Assembly (NCBI GenBank): GCA_020072585.1
Contig: JAIQGL010000009.1
Span: 1 to 64,000, forward strand
DNA from: Terriglobia bacterium
GTDB lineage: Bacteria > Acidobacteriota > Terriglobia > Terriglobales > Acidobacteriaceae
Length of the DNA: 64,000 nucleotides
Direction: 5' to 3'
The position numbers and the translations under genes were made by a program. Shown one piece after another: positions 45,429 through 55,826 of this stretch; within the stretch, counting starts at the first letter, position 1; each line of letters begins with the position of its first letter. Below the pieces are notes generated by a model that was not told the origin of the DNA, did no database searches, and was given only the letters and a program-made list of their open reading frames with translations.

Positions 45429-45956
45429 TCAGATCACCACGCCATCCATGCGAAAAACACGTTTCTTCGGCTTGAATTCGGGGATCGGTTTAGGTTCCAG
45501 CAGCGGAGCGCCTTCACGCCAGAAGTTTTTGAACTCGCCTTTGTCGCCCGTACGGTAGAAGTGCAGCAGGTAGGCCTGGTCGGCGGCGGTGTAGTTGGCG
45601 AACCACTGGTCTGCGTCCGTGATGCCGATCTTGTGCAGCAAGCTTAGTCCGTAGCGCGCGGCCTCGCCTTCATAAGCCAGGACCTCGGGAAAAAGTTTCT
45701 CGTCCACCGGAGGCTTGTACTGGCGTCCCAGATCAAACGCGCTCTCATTCACGTTCCACTGCACGGTGTGTCCAAACAGATGGCCCAGCAGAAAGAGGCG
45801 CTGCTCCGGCGTGATGGCATAGTCCACATCAATCTCCGCGCCGTCCAGGTCACCGGTGAGCGGGTCGGGGATGTCCCGCGTGATGACGGGGATTCCCCAG
45901 TCGCGCTCCAGATGCTCCTGCACGCGGGCGGCGTATTCAGCAAAGGGGATGGTCAT
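45429..45956 (-). CDS. Hypothetical protein with metallopeptidase-like HxxxH motif
   Basis: 175 residues from the ATG at 45956 (the frame is open to a TTG at 46022). LFLLGHLFGHTVQW contains HxxxH in the place of HExxH, and EIDVDYAITPEQR precedes it. This resembles an ImmA/IrrE-type zinc peptidase with the catalytic Glu lost, so binding rather than cleavage is the safer guess. The C-terminus is Pro/Lys-rich. It is not linked to any obvious partner gene. Confidence 0.55.
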   Translation of the reverse strand: MTIPFAEYAARVQEHLERDWGIPVITRDIPDPLTGDLDGAEIDVDYAITPEQRLFLLGHLFGHTVQWNVNESAFDLGRQYKPPVDEKLFPEVLAYEGEAARYGLSLLHKIGITDADQWFANYTAADQAYLLHFYRTGDKGEFKNFWREGAPLLEPKPIPEFKPKKRVFRMDGVVI

Positions 45957-46518
45957 GGAGGATATTGTAACCCTCTCCTGGCGGGGTTTTTGCTCCCGTC
46001 CGTTGCCTTTCCGATCACTCAATTCTCGCGACTTGATCGGGTGCCTGCCGTGAATGCCGGATGTTATCCATAAGTAAGGTTACGGTTTCCAATTTTGGCA
46101 ATTACCAGATTTTGGCATTTCCGGCGATCTCTTCTGTGGCCCTCTGCCTGCGTTCCCCCAGCCCGACCCCCACCCGGGTATAGTCGTTCTGTTGCAAACA
46201 AACGTCAAACCCCAATTCGACAAGACAGTCAAAAGGCTGTCGAAGCTCTTTTTTCTGCTTGATTCGCCCTCGAATCTGGCTCAATTGCAGCCCTCTGCCT
46301 GTCATTTTCAGCTTATCGTCGGCAGCGGGTTGCAAACTCAGTCCGAGCAATACATTTGGCTAGCTGCCAATTGCTAATTGCTGAATGCTAATTTTCAAAG
46401 ATCTTGTTTCCCCGTGCCTGAGCGCTGCCAAATATAGCGCGCTTCACGCAGCGAATCAATAGCGAATAATAAATTTTCTCCGTCATAAACTGACGCAAGC
46501 CCTCCCGCAAAACGCAAA
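45957..46518. other. Gene-free spacer
   Basis: About 560 bp with no supported gene on either strand. It contains simple near-repeats such as CCAATTGCTAATTGCTGAATGCTAATT (46369-46395). Short open frames across it have no family-like features. Confidence 0.45.
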
Positions 46519-46550
46519 TAAAAAGCCCGCCTTGCGGGCGGGCCTGATTT
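46519..46550 (-). terminator. Rho-independent terminator of the minus-strand gene at 46559
   Basis: On the minus strand GCCCGCC-CGCAA-GGCGGGC is followed by TTTTTATTT: a 7-bp G/C stem (46538-46544 with 46526-46532), a 5-nt loop and a T-run. It begins 9 bp after the stop of the 132-residue gene. Confidence 0.8.
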
Positions 46551-46558
46551 TGCAGATT

Positions 46559-46957
46559 TTATTTTTTTCGTCGTGGTGTTGGTAGTGGTGCTTTGAGCCG
46601 TTTTTCCAGCGCAGTTCGGACCTTGCCGAATTGCACCCAGTCTTTGTGTTCAATCGTGTCAAGCGAACTGAGGACGGCGGTGTTGAGTGTCAGTTGAATT
46701 TCCTGGGTGATTCCGCGTATGTCTTTGAGGTCTTGCGCAGTGAGCAGATGTTCGACCATGTTGAGTCGGGTAACAATACGGTGGAACCCGCGATTGAGCA
46801 GGAACATGGAGCGGTAAACGTCCGCACGTTCCGCGCTGTTAAAATGGGGAGCAGCCAAGTTTGCCTCCAAGTAGGTAGATTTGGTTAGGGCTGCGTTCGT
46901 GCTACTAACACGGCGCAGCCCGCTCTGTTTATAAGCCGACTTCACGAGAGAGAGCAA
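46559..46957 (-). CDS. Hypothetical helical protein
   Basis: Up to 132 residues, predicted all-helical (AERADVYRSMFLLNRGFHRIV, AQDLKDIRGITQEIQLTLN), with a basic PTPRRKK tail. No family is recognised. The outermost start is a TTG at 46957; a GTG at 46945 is an alternative, and the true start is unsure. It has its own terminator directly downstream. It lies next to the CBASS-like operon on the same strand but 80 bp after it, and membership is not supported. Confidence 0.5.
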   Translation of the reverse strand: MLSLVKSAYKQSGLRRVSSTNAALTKSTYLEANLAAPHFNSAERADVYRSMFLLNRGFHRIVTRLNMVEHLLTAQDLKDIRGITQEIQLTLNTAVLSSLDTIEHKDWVQFGKVRTALEKRLKAPLPTPRRKK

Positions 46958-47038
46958 TAGAAAAGTGAAGAAGCAAGAGAATATCGTAGATTGTTAAGTG
47001 AGAGGCGGGGGTCGAGGCGGGTCGGGTGGGATTGTGGC

Positions 47039-47719
47039 TTAACAATTGAAGGTGGGCCGGACTCCCGACTGCGGAACAGCTTTACCCCACGGCACCCGGC
47101 CTTGTTCGGCCGACCGCCACAGGACGAGATCCACGAGATTGAGAGGGTCCGAAGTGTTTTCGGATATAACCTGGCAGAGCCTGTGAGCATCGGCGAAACC
47201 AAAGAAGGCTGCGAGCCTTGTCAGATGGCGATCCGGTTTCGCATATAAGAATCCAAGATTTTTGGCTAAATGGTACGCGGTAATTGGCCCTATGTAAGGC
47301 AATTGTTGGAGGGTTCCAACTGGATCGACCAGGATGCACTCAGTAATATCCTCGAATCCTAATTCATTAACGATCCTGGCAATTTCGACAATCGCACCGA
47401 TCTTCGCTCTATTATTAAAAGCTTCAAGAGCCGTTGATTGACATTGAGTGGCATTTTCAACGATCAGACGTGCCGATTCCCAGTCGCAAAAACAGAGAGA
47501 TATATAACTAAATGCCTTTCTAAGAATAGATTCCTTAAAGCCCGCAGATAAAACCACCCATGCCGCCTCACGAAGCAATTCCTGCTCCGTAAATGACGCC
47601 GAACTCAGTCCGACCTGCCACTGGAGTTCGCTGCCGAATTGACTTTCCTGAATTGCTTTTTTTTCTGCAACGTAGAATTCCAAAACCCTATTGGCTGTCA
47701 ACTCATCTGGGTTTGTCAT
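47039..47719 (-). CDS. cap11: OGG-like HhH DNA-glycosylase-fold protein (Cap11) of type IV CBASS
   Basis: 226 residues from the ATG at 47719, behind GAGGAGAA and 4 bp after the CD-NTase stop. The C-terminal half has a helix-hairpin-helix of the HhH-GPD glycosylase type, LQQLPYIGPITAYHLAKNL, followed by KPDRHLTRLA, whose Asp matches the conserved catalytic Asp. At the position of the OGG1 catalytic Lys (GxK in the hairpin) there is Ile, so Schiff-base lyase chemistry is unlikely. Type IV CBASS loci are defined by QueC-, TGT- and OGG-like ancillary genes. This is the OGG-like one, last in the operon. Its substrate is not known to me. Confidence 0.8.
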   Translation of the reverse strand: MTNPDELTANRVLEFYVAEKKAIQESQFGSELQWQVGLSSASFTEQELLREAAWVVLSAGFKESILRKAFSYISLCFCDWESARLIVENATQCQSTALEAFNNRAKIGAIVEIARIVNELGFEDITECILVDPVGTLQQLPYIGPITAYHLAKNLGFLYAKPDRHLTRLAAFFGFADAHRLCQVISENTSDPLNLVDLVLWRSAEQGRVPWGKAVPQSGVRPTFNC

Positions 47720-47723
47720 TTGG

Positions 47724-48656
47724 CTAGTTCTCCTCATCAAAAATCGCTGCCCATTGCTCCTTTGATGCAGCCGTGCTGGCACTCCGCATGCGTTTTGCGA
47801 TTCCACCTAAGAGATGGCTAGCGTTTTGACGGGCTGGACTATCCGCCTCTCCTAGATATCCATCAACATGCACAGACTGTCCAGTCTTGTCACGGATTGG
47901 AGTGAGAACAAGCTCTTTGGCACGTTCAAAAAACACTGGGAGCATAGCTGCAGTTGTCTTTTTACCCTCGTAGCCCCTAAAGATACCAATTCCTAAATTT
48001 TCAACGTGGTAGCCAGAGAGCTGTTGGCTTTCTGGGAGGTTAGCAATTATCGCTTTTGCCAGTTTTATCGTTGGTACGAGTTTGCCGCCGCACTGGGCGT
48101 TCGTTTGAGTCAGATCAGATCTGAACACATCGGGATTGACTTTCGACCAAGCGTCTCTGCGCGATGATGGAATCCTCAGACCGGTTTCGGAGTGAATTGC
48201 CGGCAGCAATTGGATTTGCATGCCATCCGCATACTCTAAAGTCACCGCCATTCGCCCATGGGTTGCAGTGACGTCATTTCCTAATTTCTCTGAGAGAATC
48301 TTCTCTATCTTCCTTAATGCCTGCCTTGGCGAACCTTCAGCGAGATCAGAACCGTTTATGATGAGCAAAGAATCTATATCACTCAGCCCATCGACATAGG
48401 TATGTTTGGCAACTGAGCCACCGAACAGTTGATCAAATGAACCTTCCAGCCTATCCTCAAGAGCTGCCTTCGCCGTTTCCAAGCGCTCGTTGATTAAATC
48501 CGTATCCCTGGAGTTAAATTCCGCTAGCAGTCCAGCCAAATAGCCAGCAAGTTCCCCCTCAAATTCGACCGCAGACTGTTCAGATTTTTCTCTGAGAATG
48601 TCTTTCAGTCTTTCGGGCTGCCATCCTGTATACGAACTGCCACCGCCACCGCCCAT
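47724..48656 (-). CDS. CD-NTase (cGAS/DncV-like nucleotidyltransferase) with poly-Gly N-terminus
   Basis: 310 residues. Nucleotidyltransferase motif GGSVAKHTYVDGLSDIDSLL (about 79-97) gives the GS turn and the D93-x-D95 metal ligands. The later strand reads GMQIQLLPAI, with Gln where many relatives have the third Asp. It is expected to make a cyclic oligonucleotide alarm on infection. The protein starts MGGGGGSSYTGW: after Met removal the N-terminus would be Gly. I recall a recent report that type IV CBASS QueC-like enzymes attach a deazaguanine to an N-terminal Gly of the CD-NTase. A TTTAGGAGTG site and a 3-bp gap couple it to the TGT-like gene. Confidence 0.82.
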   Translation of the reverse strand: MGGGGGSSYTGWQPERLKDILREKSEQSAVEFEGELAGYLAGLLAEFNSRDTDLINERLETAKAALEDRLEGSFDQLFGGSVAKHTYVDGLSDIDSLLIINGSDLAEGSPRQALRKIEKILSEKLGNDVTATHGRMAVTLEYADGMQIQLLPAIHSETGLRIPSSRRDAWSKVNPDVFRSDLTQTNAQCGGKLVPTIKLAKAIIANLPESQQLSGYHVENLGIGIFRGYEGKKTTAAMLPVFFERAKELVLTPIRDKTGQSVHVDGYLGEADSPARQNASHLLGGIAKRMRSASTAASKEQWAAIFDEEN

Positions 48657-48659
48657 AAA

Positions 48660-49634
48660 CTACACTCCTAAAGATTCTGAGATACTGCGGAACGCCGCCT
48701 GCAACTCCGTGCGATGGTGCTCGAAAACGCTAAAATCGGCGGCCTTCAAGAACCGCCTCATCTCGAGTTGTAAATCTTTTAGGTACGAGTGGTTTGCTGC
48801 CCAACACAGTGCTTCAACGGCTGCAGTCTTCATACTAAAGCCGTATTCTAAAACGCCAAAATTCTGTCGGTATAGCGTTAGTCCATCACTATAGGCATAA
48901 CGCAACCACGTTAGACCATCGAATATGTCCGCTCCAGCAATGAAGTAAAAGAGCGTGGTGACCGTGTCAAGACTGCCAAAGATATGAATCGGTGTTTCAA
49001 GCCCAGCTTTAGTCAGTGCCACTCTCAATCTAGCAATGTTTTCCATTCGCATGAGGATTGAATTTCCGATTTCCTTCTCAGTTAGCCCGATCGCATCGAA
49101 TATATCAAAGTCGCGAACCGCCTTGAGCACAGATTCAAACTGAATATACTTCTGATTCGGCGTCTCGGGTTTGATGAGCAACTCGCGGAGGATATCGGTC
49201 CTCCCCTCAGCAAGCCGTGAAGCTCGTTTAATCTGTTCTGTTAAGGGATGTCTTTCATTCGGATGGTCGTAACTTACAACCACTGTTGGGAGCCTAGATT
49301 TCCAAGTCGTCAATATTTCACTATGAAACTCTTCTGACCACCCTCGCCGACCCGCGTCGGTCTGGTCCTCAACCTCAGACAAGTCGAGTTGCCTAGAAAC
49401 CTCATAGCCACCGCTATCGAGAAAAATCACAATTGAACCGAAATCGAACGGAGGCGTTATCTTTTGGTGGTAAATGTCGTATGCGCTTACAAGAAGGGGC
49501 CCATCTAAAAATTCTTCGCTAGCCTTCAAGATTTTATCAATTTCAGGGACGCGGCTGGAAAAAGAGGGTACCAGCAACGGTGTTCGCTCTATTTCCTGAC
49601 CACCGTAACGCAAGACCCTCCGTTGAGCTAACAT
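48660..49634 (-). CDS. cap10: tRNA-guanine-transglycosylase-like protein (Cap10) of type IV CBASS
   Basis: 324 residues from the ATG at 49634, which has GGAGA upstream and overlaps the QueC-like stop by 7 bp. ATGs at 49667 and 49658 extend it by 11 or 8 residues. FLDSGGYEV matches the DSGGFQ active site of TGT. GADIFDGLTWLRYA matches the second catalytic GxDxFDCVxPTR region, with Trp replacing the usual Pro-Thr context. The C-terminal CxCxxC zinc site of bacterial TGT is not apparent. In type IV CBASS such a protein works with the QueC-like enzyme on deazaguanine chemistry rather than on tRNA queuosine; that is known of the family, not shown here. Confidence 0.8.
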   Translation of the reverse strand: MLAQRRVLRYGGQEIERTPLLVPSFSSRVPEIDKILKASEEFLDGPLLVSAYDIYHQKITPPFDFGSIVIFLDSGGYEVSRQLDLSEVEDQTDAGRRGWSEEFHSEILTTWKSRLPTVVVSYDHPNERHPLTEQIKRASRLAEGRTDILRELLIKPETPNQKYIQFESVLKAVRDFDIFDAIGLTEKEIGNSILMRMENIARLRVALTKAGLETPIHIFGSLDTVTTLFYFIAGADIFDGLTWLRYAYSDGLTLYRQNFGVLEYGFSMKTAAVEALCWAANHSYLKDLQLEMRRFLKAADFSVFEHHRTELQAAFRSISESLGV

Positions 49635-50236
49635 TCCAGAATTCTCCGATCTCGGCATGAAGGGCACCTGCCGCAGGGGTTAGGGTGTCCCATTTCGCAA
49701 CTGTAGGTCAACTCCATAGGTAGACCTGCATCTCGGTAGTAATCAACCACATTTTTTTTGGTCCAATACAAAAAGGGCATATGCAATCTGATGCTCCCAT
49801 CGGAATACTCTTCGAGAACTCTGTCCATTATCTTTGCGAATGCGGGAGAACAATCATAGTAGGGGGGGCCACTGTGGACCCCAAGGGCAATCACACTGAT
49901 TGAAGGACTGGAGAACAAGAATGCGGCCATAATCAGGAAAGCATTGCGTCCACGAATCTCTCCTTTTTTGAAAGTTGGTGCTGGTGTGACTTTGTGACTT
50001 GACAGCGTGAATCCTAAACGCTCGGCCAGCGCTTTCGACGCTCTGCTCTCTGCCTCGGCGGCAGCCTGACCATAGTCCAAAAATATGCAGGAAACCTCAT
50101 ATCCGTCACGACCCAAAAAATGAGCACAGGCTGCAGAGTCAATGCCACCGCTTAACAAGACCATTGCTCGTCGTGCGGGATTTGTCGGGAAAGGCCTTTC
50201 TTTCGACATTGTGGAAGAGATTACTATAATGCACAC
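49628..50236 (-). CDS. cap9: QueC-like 7-cyano-7-deazaguanine-synthase-family protein (Cap9) of type IV CBASS
   Basis: 202 residues from a GTG at 50236; an ATG at 50209 gives 193. The ATP-pyrophosphatase P-loop is VLLSGGIDSAACA. The zinc site is complete at the C-terminus: SCEMGHPNPCGRCPSCRDR. Normal QueC turns carboxydeazaguanine into preQ0 for queuosine. None of the usual partners (queD, queE, folE) is nearby, and the next genes are TGT-like, CD-NTase and OGG-like, so this is the CBASS paralogue. It is the first gene of the minus-strand operon and shares a 76-bp promoter spacer with the divergent effector. Confidence 0.82.
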   Translation of the reverse strand: MCIIVISSTMSKERPFPTNPARRAMVLLSGGIDSAACAHFLGRDGYEVSCIFLDYGQAAAEAESRASKALAERLGFTLSSHKVTPAPTFKKGEIRGRNAFLIMAAFLFSSPSISVIALGVHSGPPYYDCSPAFAKIMDRVLEEYSDGSIRLHMPFLYWTKKNVVDYYRDAGLPMELTYSCEMGHPNPCGRCPSCRDRRILEC

Positions 50237-50312
50237 ATGGTACTAGAGCCGCAACTAATCTGTAGAGTGCGGCTCGATTTTATTGAGCTTTTCGCCAGTT
50301 TTGGAACGGTTT
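50237..50312. promoter_or_regulatory. Divergent promoter spacer of the CBASS-like locus
   Basis: Short spacer between the QueC-like gene (minus) and the probable effector (plus). A TATAAT lies just inside the QueC-like 5' end (50226-50231) with TTCGAC about 18 bp upstream, a plausible plus-strand promoter for the effector. GGAACG at 50303-50308 would be its ribosome-binding site. Confidence 0.35.
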
Positions 50313-51476
50313 ATGAATCTTAGAGGCAGACGAGTACACATTGCCGGCAGTGCGGATGTTAGAACTACTGCTGGGCTTCTAAATTATGCTCATTCTCTAA
50401 CTAAGGAGCTAACGATCCTCTTGGCGCGACTCGGCTCGACTTTTCTGATTGACTTTGGACGCGAGCCCCGAAGCGGCGAAGAGGGAAGAGGCCCCGCAAT
50501 TGTTTTCTATTGGACCATCCTTGAAGCCGTGAGCAGCCTGATGGAGAGCGGTGCGTTAGCTTCTTCTGGCCAAGGTTCTCTTTTGCTCAGCCTCGCCACT
50601 TCAAAGACTGATACACAGATTCCCCAAGAGCGACGAGGGCTTTATTCAATGCTGCGTCAGTCAGGAGCAGTTTCTATGGAGTTTGTAGCTCCCGGCTGGA
50701 ATTCTGGTGCGGTTCGGCGAGAACGACAGGCGCAGCTAGGCGATATCCTAATTGCGGTGAGCGGCGGCGAAGGCATTGAACATCTAGCGCGTGAGTATTC
50801 TCGAAGAGGAAAGCCAGTCATTCCGCTTGATTTGAATCTGGGGGCCAGCACTAGGGACGGAACCGGGGGAGCGGCCAGAATGTTTGGCGAAGCGCTCGTC
50901 GACTCCGTTCCCTACTTCGCCATTAAGGTGGGGCAGTCAGGCTCAGAATTGTTAGACCGAACGAGAACGCGCCAAGGCCAGACTCCTGTCCACGAGGTGG
51001 CCGCAAGCATTCTCCGACTGCTCGACGCCGTCACACCTCCCCGTGCATTTTATGTACGAATGCTAAATAAGTCCTTACCTCAATTTGATGAGGTGGAGGC
51101 GTTTTTTCGAAGCGTGGTCGATCCTATCGCAATGGAATTTGGATTTGAACCTCTGGAAATAGGAATTGGCGAGAATGACTACGCTTGGATGAATCAGGCG
51201 ATCTTTGAAGGTCTTTACCGTAGCCAGGTGGCAATCGTTGATCTAACGGGAGTGAGAGCAAATTGCTTGATCGAGCTTGGATATGCATTGGGAAACGCCC
51301 AGCGCGTGATCGTCACAGCGCAAATCGGAACGCTCCTGCCTTTTGATTCAAGTTGCTTAGAGACGTACATGTGGGATATGAAATCGGAAAGCGCCACACT
51401 ACAACGAGAATTGAAAACTTATTGGACAAGAAACTTTAATAGGCCTCCTCTTGTGACTCCCCGAGGATCACGGTAA
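50313..51476 (+). CDS. Probable CBASS effector: SLOG-like plus nucleoside-deoxyribosyltransferase/TIR-like protein
   Basis: 387 residues from the ATG at 50313 (a TTG at 50283 is also in frame). The N-terminal domain (about 1-185; RRVHIAGSADVRTTAGLLNY, LARLGSTFLIDFGREP, GDILIAVSGGEGIEHLAREY) has the Rossmann-like GGxG features of SLOG/STALD domains that bind nucleotide signals. The C-terminal domain (about 250-375; IGENDYAWMNQAIFEGLYRS, VAIVDLTGVRANCLIELGYA, AQRVIVTAQIG) has the layout of nucleoside 2-deoxyribosyltransferase/TIR-like enzymes, including a Glu in a conserved place. A natural reading is signal binding by the first domain and NAD or nucleotide breakdown by the second. It is divergent from the Cap9-Cap10-CD-NTase-Cap11 operon. 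No other effector is present. Confidence 0.65.
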   Translation: MNLRGRRVHIAGSADVRTTAGLLNYAHSLTKELTILLARLGSTFLIDFGREPRSGEEGRGPAIVFYWTILEAVSSLMESGALASSGQGSLLLSLATSKTDTQIPQERRGLYSMLRQSGAVSMEFVAPGWNSGAVRRERQAQLGDILIAVSGGEGIEHLAREYSRRGKPVIPLDLNLGASTRDGTGGAARMFGEALVDSVPYFAIKVGQSGSELLDRTRTRQGQTPVHEVAASILRLLDAVTPPRAFYVRMLNKSLPQFDEVEAFFRSVVDPIAMEFGFEPLEIGIGENDYAWMNQAIFEGLYRSQVAIVDLTGVRANCLIELGYALGNAQRVIVTAQIGTLLPFDSSCLETYMWDMKSESATLQRELKTYWTRNFNRPPLVTPRGSR

Positions 51477-51631
51477 TTGCTGACACATGCCGAATTAGGG
51501 CAGCACAGGATTAAACATCTCCCCTTAACCCCAAAGACCCAGCCCCATAAATATTCCGCATCTACTCTGGATCTCTATAGACTGCACGGAACGCCACCGT
51601 CAATCACGCCACTCGGAGAGAGTTCCCCAAA

Positions 51632-52429
51632 ATGAAAAAACTGACGGACCTGTTACGTCCGAGTCTTGTCGTCCTTACTCTTACGGTTGCTATTGCTGCG
51701 CTTGCCGGATGCGGCGGGCAGTCGACGCCACAGTCCAGCGCCGTGGCAACGCCGACGCCGGGAGCGTCCCCGAGCCCCGGCAACCCCAATTCCACCACCA
51801 TCCCGGACATACAGAAGCTTGCCGGCTGGGAGATCTGTTCCGCTTCCTGCGCCGGAACGGCGCCGGCGGTCTTTTCCATGACGCAAGGGATAGCCTCGCC
51901 TTCGCTGAGCGGCTCTTCCGCCAGGTTCCAGCTGCTGGCCGGGACGCAGCCCTTTGGCGGCGTGTTGTGGTTCAAGTTTCTGGGAGCGCACAACAGTGCC
52001 ACCCACTTTATTTATGACCTGAACTTTTACGTGGACAATCCGGCAGCGGCGCAGGCCCTGGAGTTCAATGTGACGCAGAGCGCCGGAGGCAACCGTTATA
52101 ACTTTTCCACGCAGTGCGACCTTGCGGGCGCGCACACCTGGCGCGTCTGGGATCCTGTGGGGTTGAAGTGGGTGGCCTCTGCCGTTACCTGCGCGCAGCC
52201 TGCGGCGAACTCATGGAACCACTTGGTCTGGGAATTTGAGCGCCAGCCCGGCGGCAGTGTGATCTTTACCGCCGTAACGGTGAACGGCACGCGCGGCGTG
52301 GTGAACCTGAGCATGCCGCATACCGCTGATTCCAACAACGGCCTGGACATCGCCTATCAATCCGATGCCAACAGCGCAGGAACGCCCTACACGGTGTGGC
52401 TGGACAAGGTGAGCCTGACATTCTGGTGA
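51632..52429 (+). CDS. Lipoprotein of unknown function
   Basis: 265 residues with a lipoprotein signal (hydrophobic about 10-25, lipobox LAGC at about 25-28), a Pro/Ser/Thr-rich linker (about 30-55), then a beta-rich domain of about 200 residues (WFKFLGAHNSATHFIYDLNF, WNHLVWEFERQPGGSVIFTA, YTVWLDKVSLTFW). The fold resembles concanavalin-like/lectin domains seen in Acidobacteria lipoproteins. Cysteines at CSASC and C..C could form disulfides. It is probably anchored in the outer membrane and binds glycans. It stands alone, with 290 bp to the next gene. Confidence 0.7.
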   Translation: MKKLTDLLRPSLVVLTLTVAIAALAGCGGQSTPQSSAVATPTPGASPSPGNPNSTTIPDIQKLAGWEICSASCAGTAPAVFSMTQGIASPSLSGSSARFQLLAGTQPFGGVLWFKFLGAHNSATHFIYDLNFYVDNPAAAQALEFNVTQSAGGNRYNFSTQCDLAGAHTWRVWDPVGLKWVASAVTCAQPAANSWNHLVWEFERQPGGSVIFTAVTVNGTRGVVNLSMPHTADSNNGLDIAYQSDANSAGTPYTVWLDKVSLTFW

Positions 52430-52721
52430 GGTTTGTACCTTTTAGATTCACTCCGTGCCTCCTTGTCTCCGCGGTGAAGATTCCGGTTTTCGGAGTGCGT
52501 GAGAAAAACTGACCGTCGGAATTCAGCGGGCATGCATCCTAAGCAGGAACATGGCTAGGCACCCCATCGTCCGAAAGGACCATGTTTTTCCCGCCAACTT
52601 CGCGTGGGAATTCATCTATAATAAGCAGGCTCTGGTGTACTCTGGACTTTTGGCTTGATCGAGGAAGCTCCGCTGTTTTTGCGGGCGGAAACGCTGCTCA
52701 ACGGCCGAAGGACAGACCCCA

Positions 52722-55169
<2,448 letters not shown>

Positions 55170-55361
55170 TCTTTTCTTCCAATCCCGAATTCTGTGAAAG
55201 CTGGACCGGAGTAACATCGCATTCCGATGTAAATTATCCTGTGCTCCGCCGTACATGGCCCCTTTGTACGTTGCCCGCCCTGCCCAAAGTAATGCTCTGC
55301 CTTGCCTGAATGGTGGAACAATATATGGCACCAGGGGTCTGGGTAAACAAGGAGTTGTTGT

Positions 55362-55721
55362 ATGGCAGTTGAATATAAAGAAAAGCGCAGGTTTCCCCGG
55401 TTTGTATGCGATACGGGTGTGCGCATTCATCCGGAAATAGGCAATGCCGGCTACTGGGGGACCGTTGGCGACATCTCGGCTGGGGGCTGTTACGTGTTTA
55501 CTTTTTCACCGCTTCCCGTCGGGCAGATCGTAACGCTGGCCATCAAGGCCGATGACAAAGAAATTAACGTTTCAGGCCAGACGGTCAGTTCGCATCCCGG
55601 CGTGGGTATGGGAATCGCCTTTAAGGGATTCACGCAGGAAGACGCGGAAGCACGACTGAAAGGTTTCCTCCAGCATCTGGCCAGCCAGCCGAAGAAGGAA
55701 ACGATGGCGGTGTTTCACTAG
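55362..55721 (+). CDS. PilZ-domain protein
   Basis: 119 residues. The c-di-GMP-binding motifs of PilZ are present: KRRFPRFVC (RxxxR) near residue 8 and GDISAGGCYV (DxSxxG) about 28 residues later, then a beta-barrel with VGMGIAFKGF. Single-domain PilZ proteins pass c-di-GMP levels to partners by contact. It follows ftsK by 192 bp, with no other gene between. An ACATCG-CATTC-CGATGT hairpin lies upstream at 55214-55230. Confidence 0.85.
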   Translation: MAVEYKEKRRFPRFVCDTGVRIHPEIGNAGYWGTVGDISAGGCYVFTFSPLPVGQIVTLAIKADDKEINVSGQTVSSHPGVGMGIAFKGFTQEDAEARLKGFLQHLASQPKKETMAVFH

Positions 55722-55826
55722 AAGTCCGCCGGTTGCGGCGCTGCGTTGACCTTAATACAAGCGGCCACTTTCATCGGCCGTGCAATCCCGGGGGCAGTTC
55801 TGTCTACCCGTTCTTAAATTACCCTG

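Noticed and set aside
47039-50236. Queuosine or dpd-type DNA deazaguanine pathway
   Set aside because: No queD, queE, folE or dpd partner genes are present; the CD-NTase and OGG-like genes instead point to type IV CBASS.
49628-50236. Qat defence system (has a QueC-like QatC)
   Set aside because: No QatA ATPase or TatD-like QatD; the neighbours are TGT-like and a CD-NTase.
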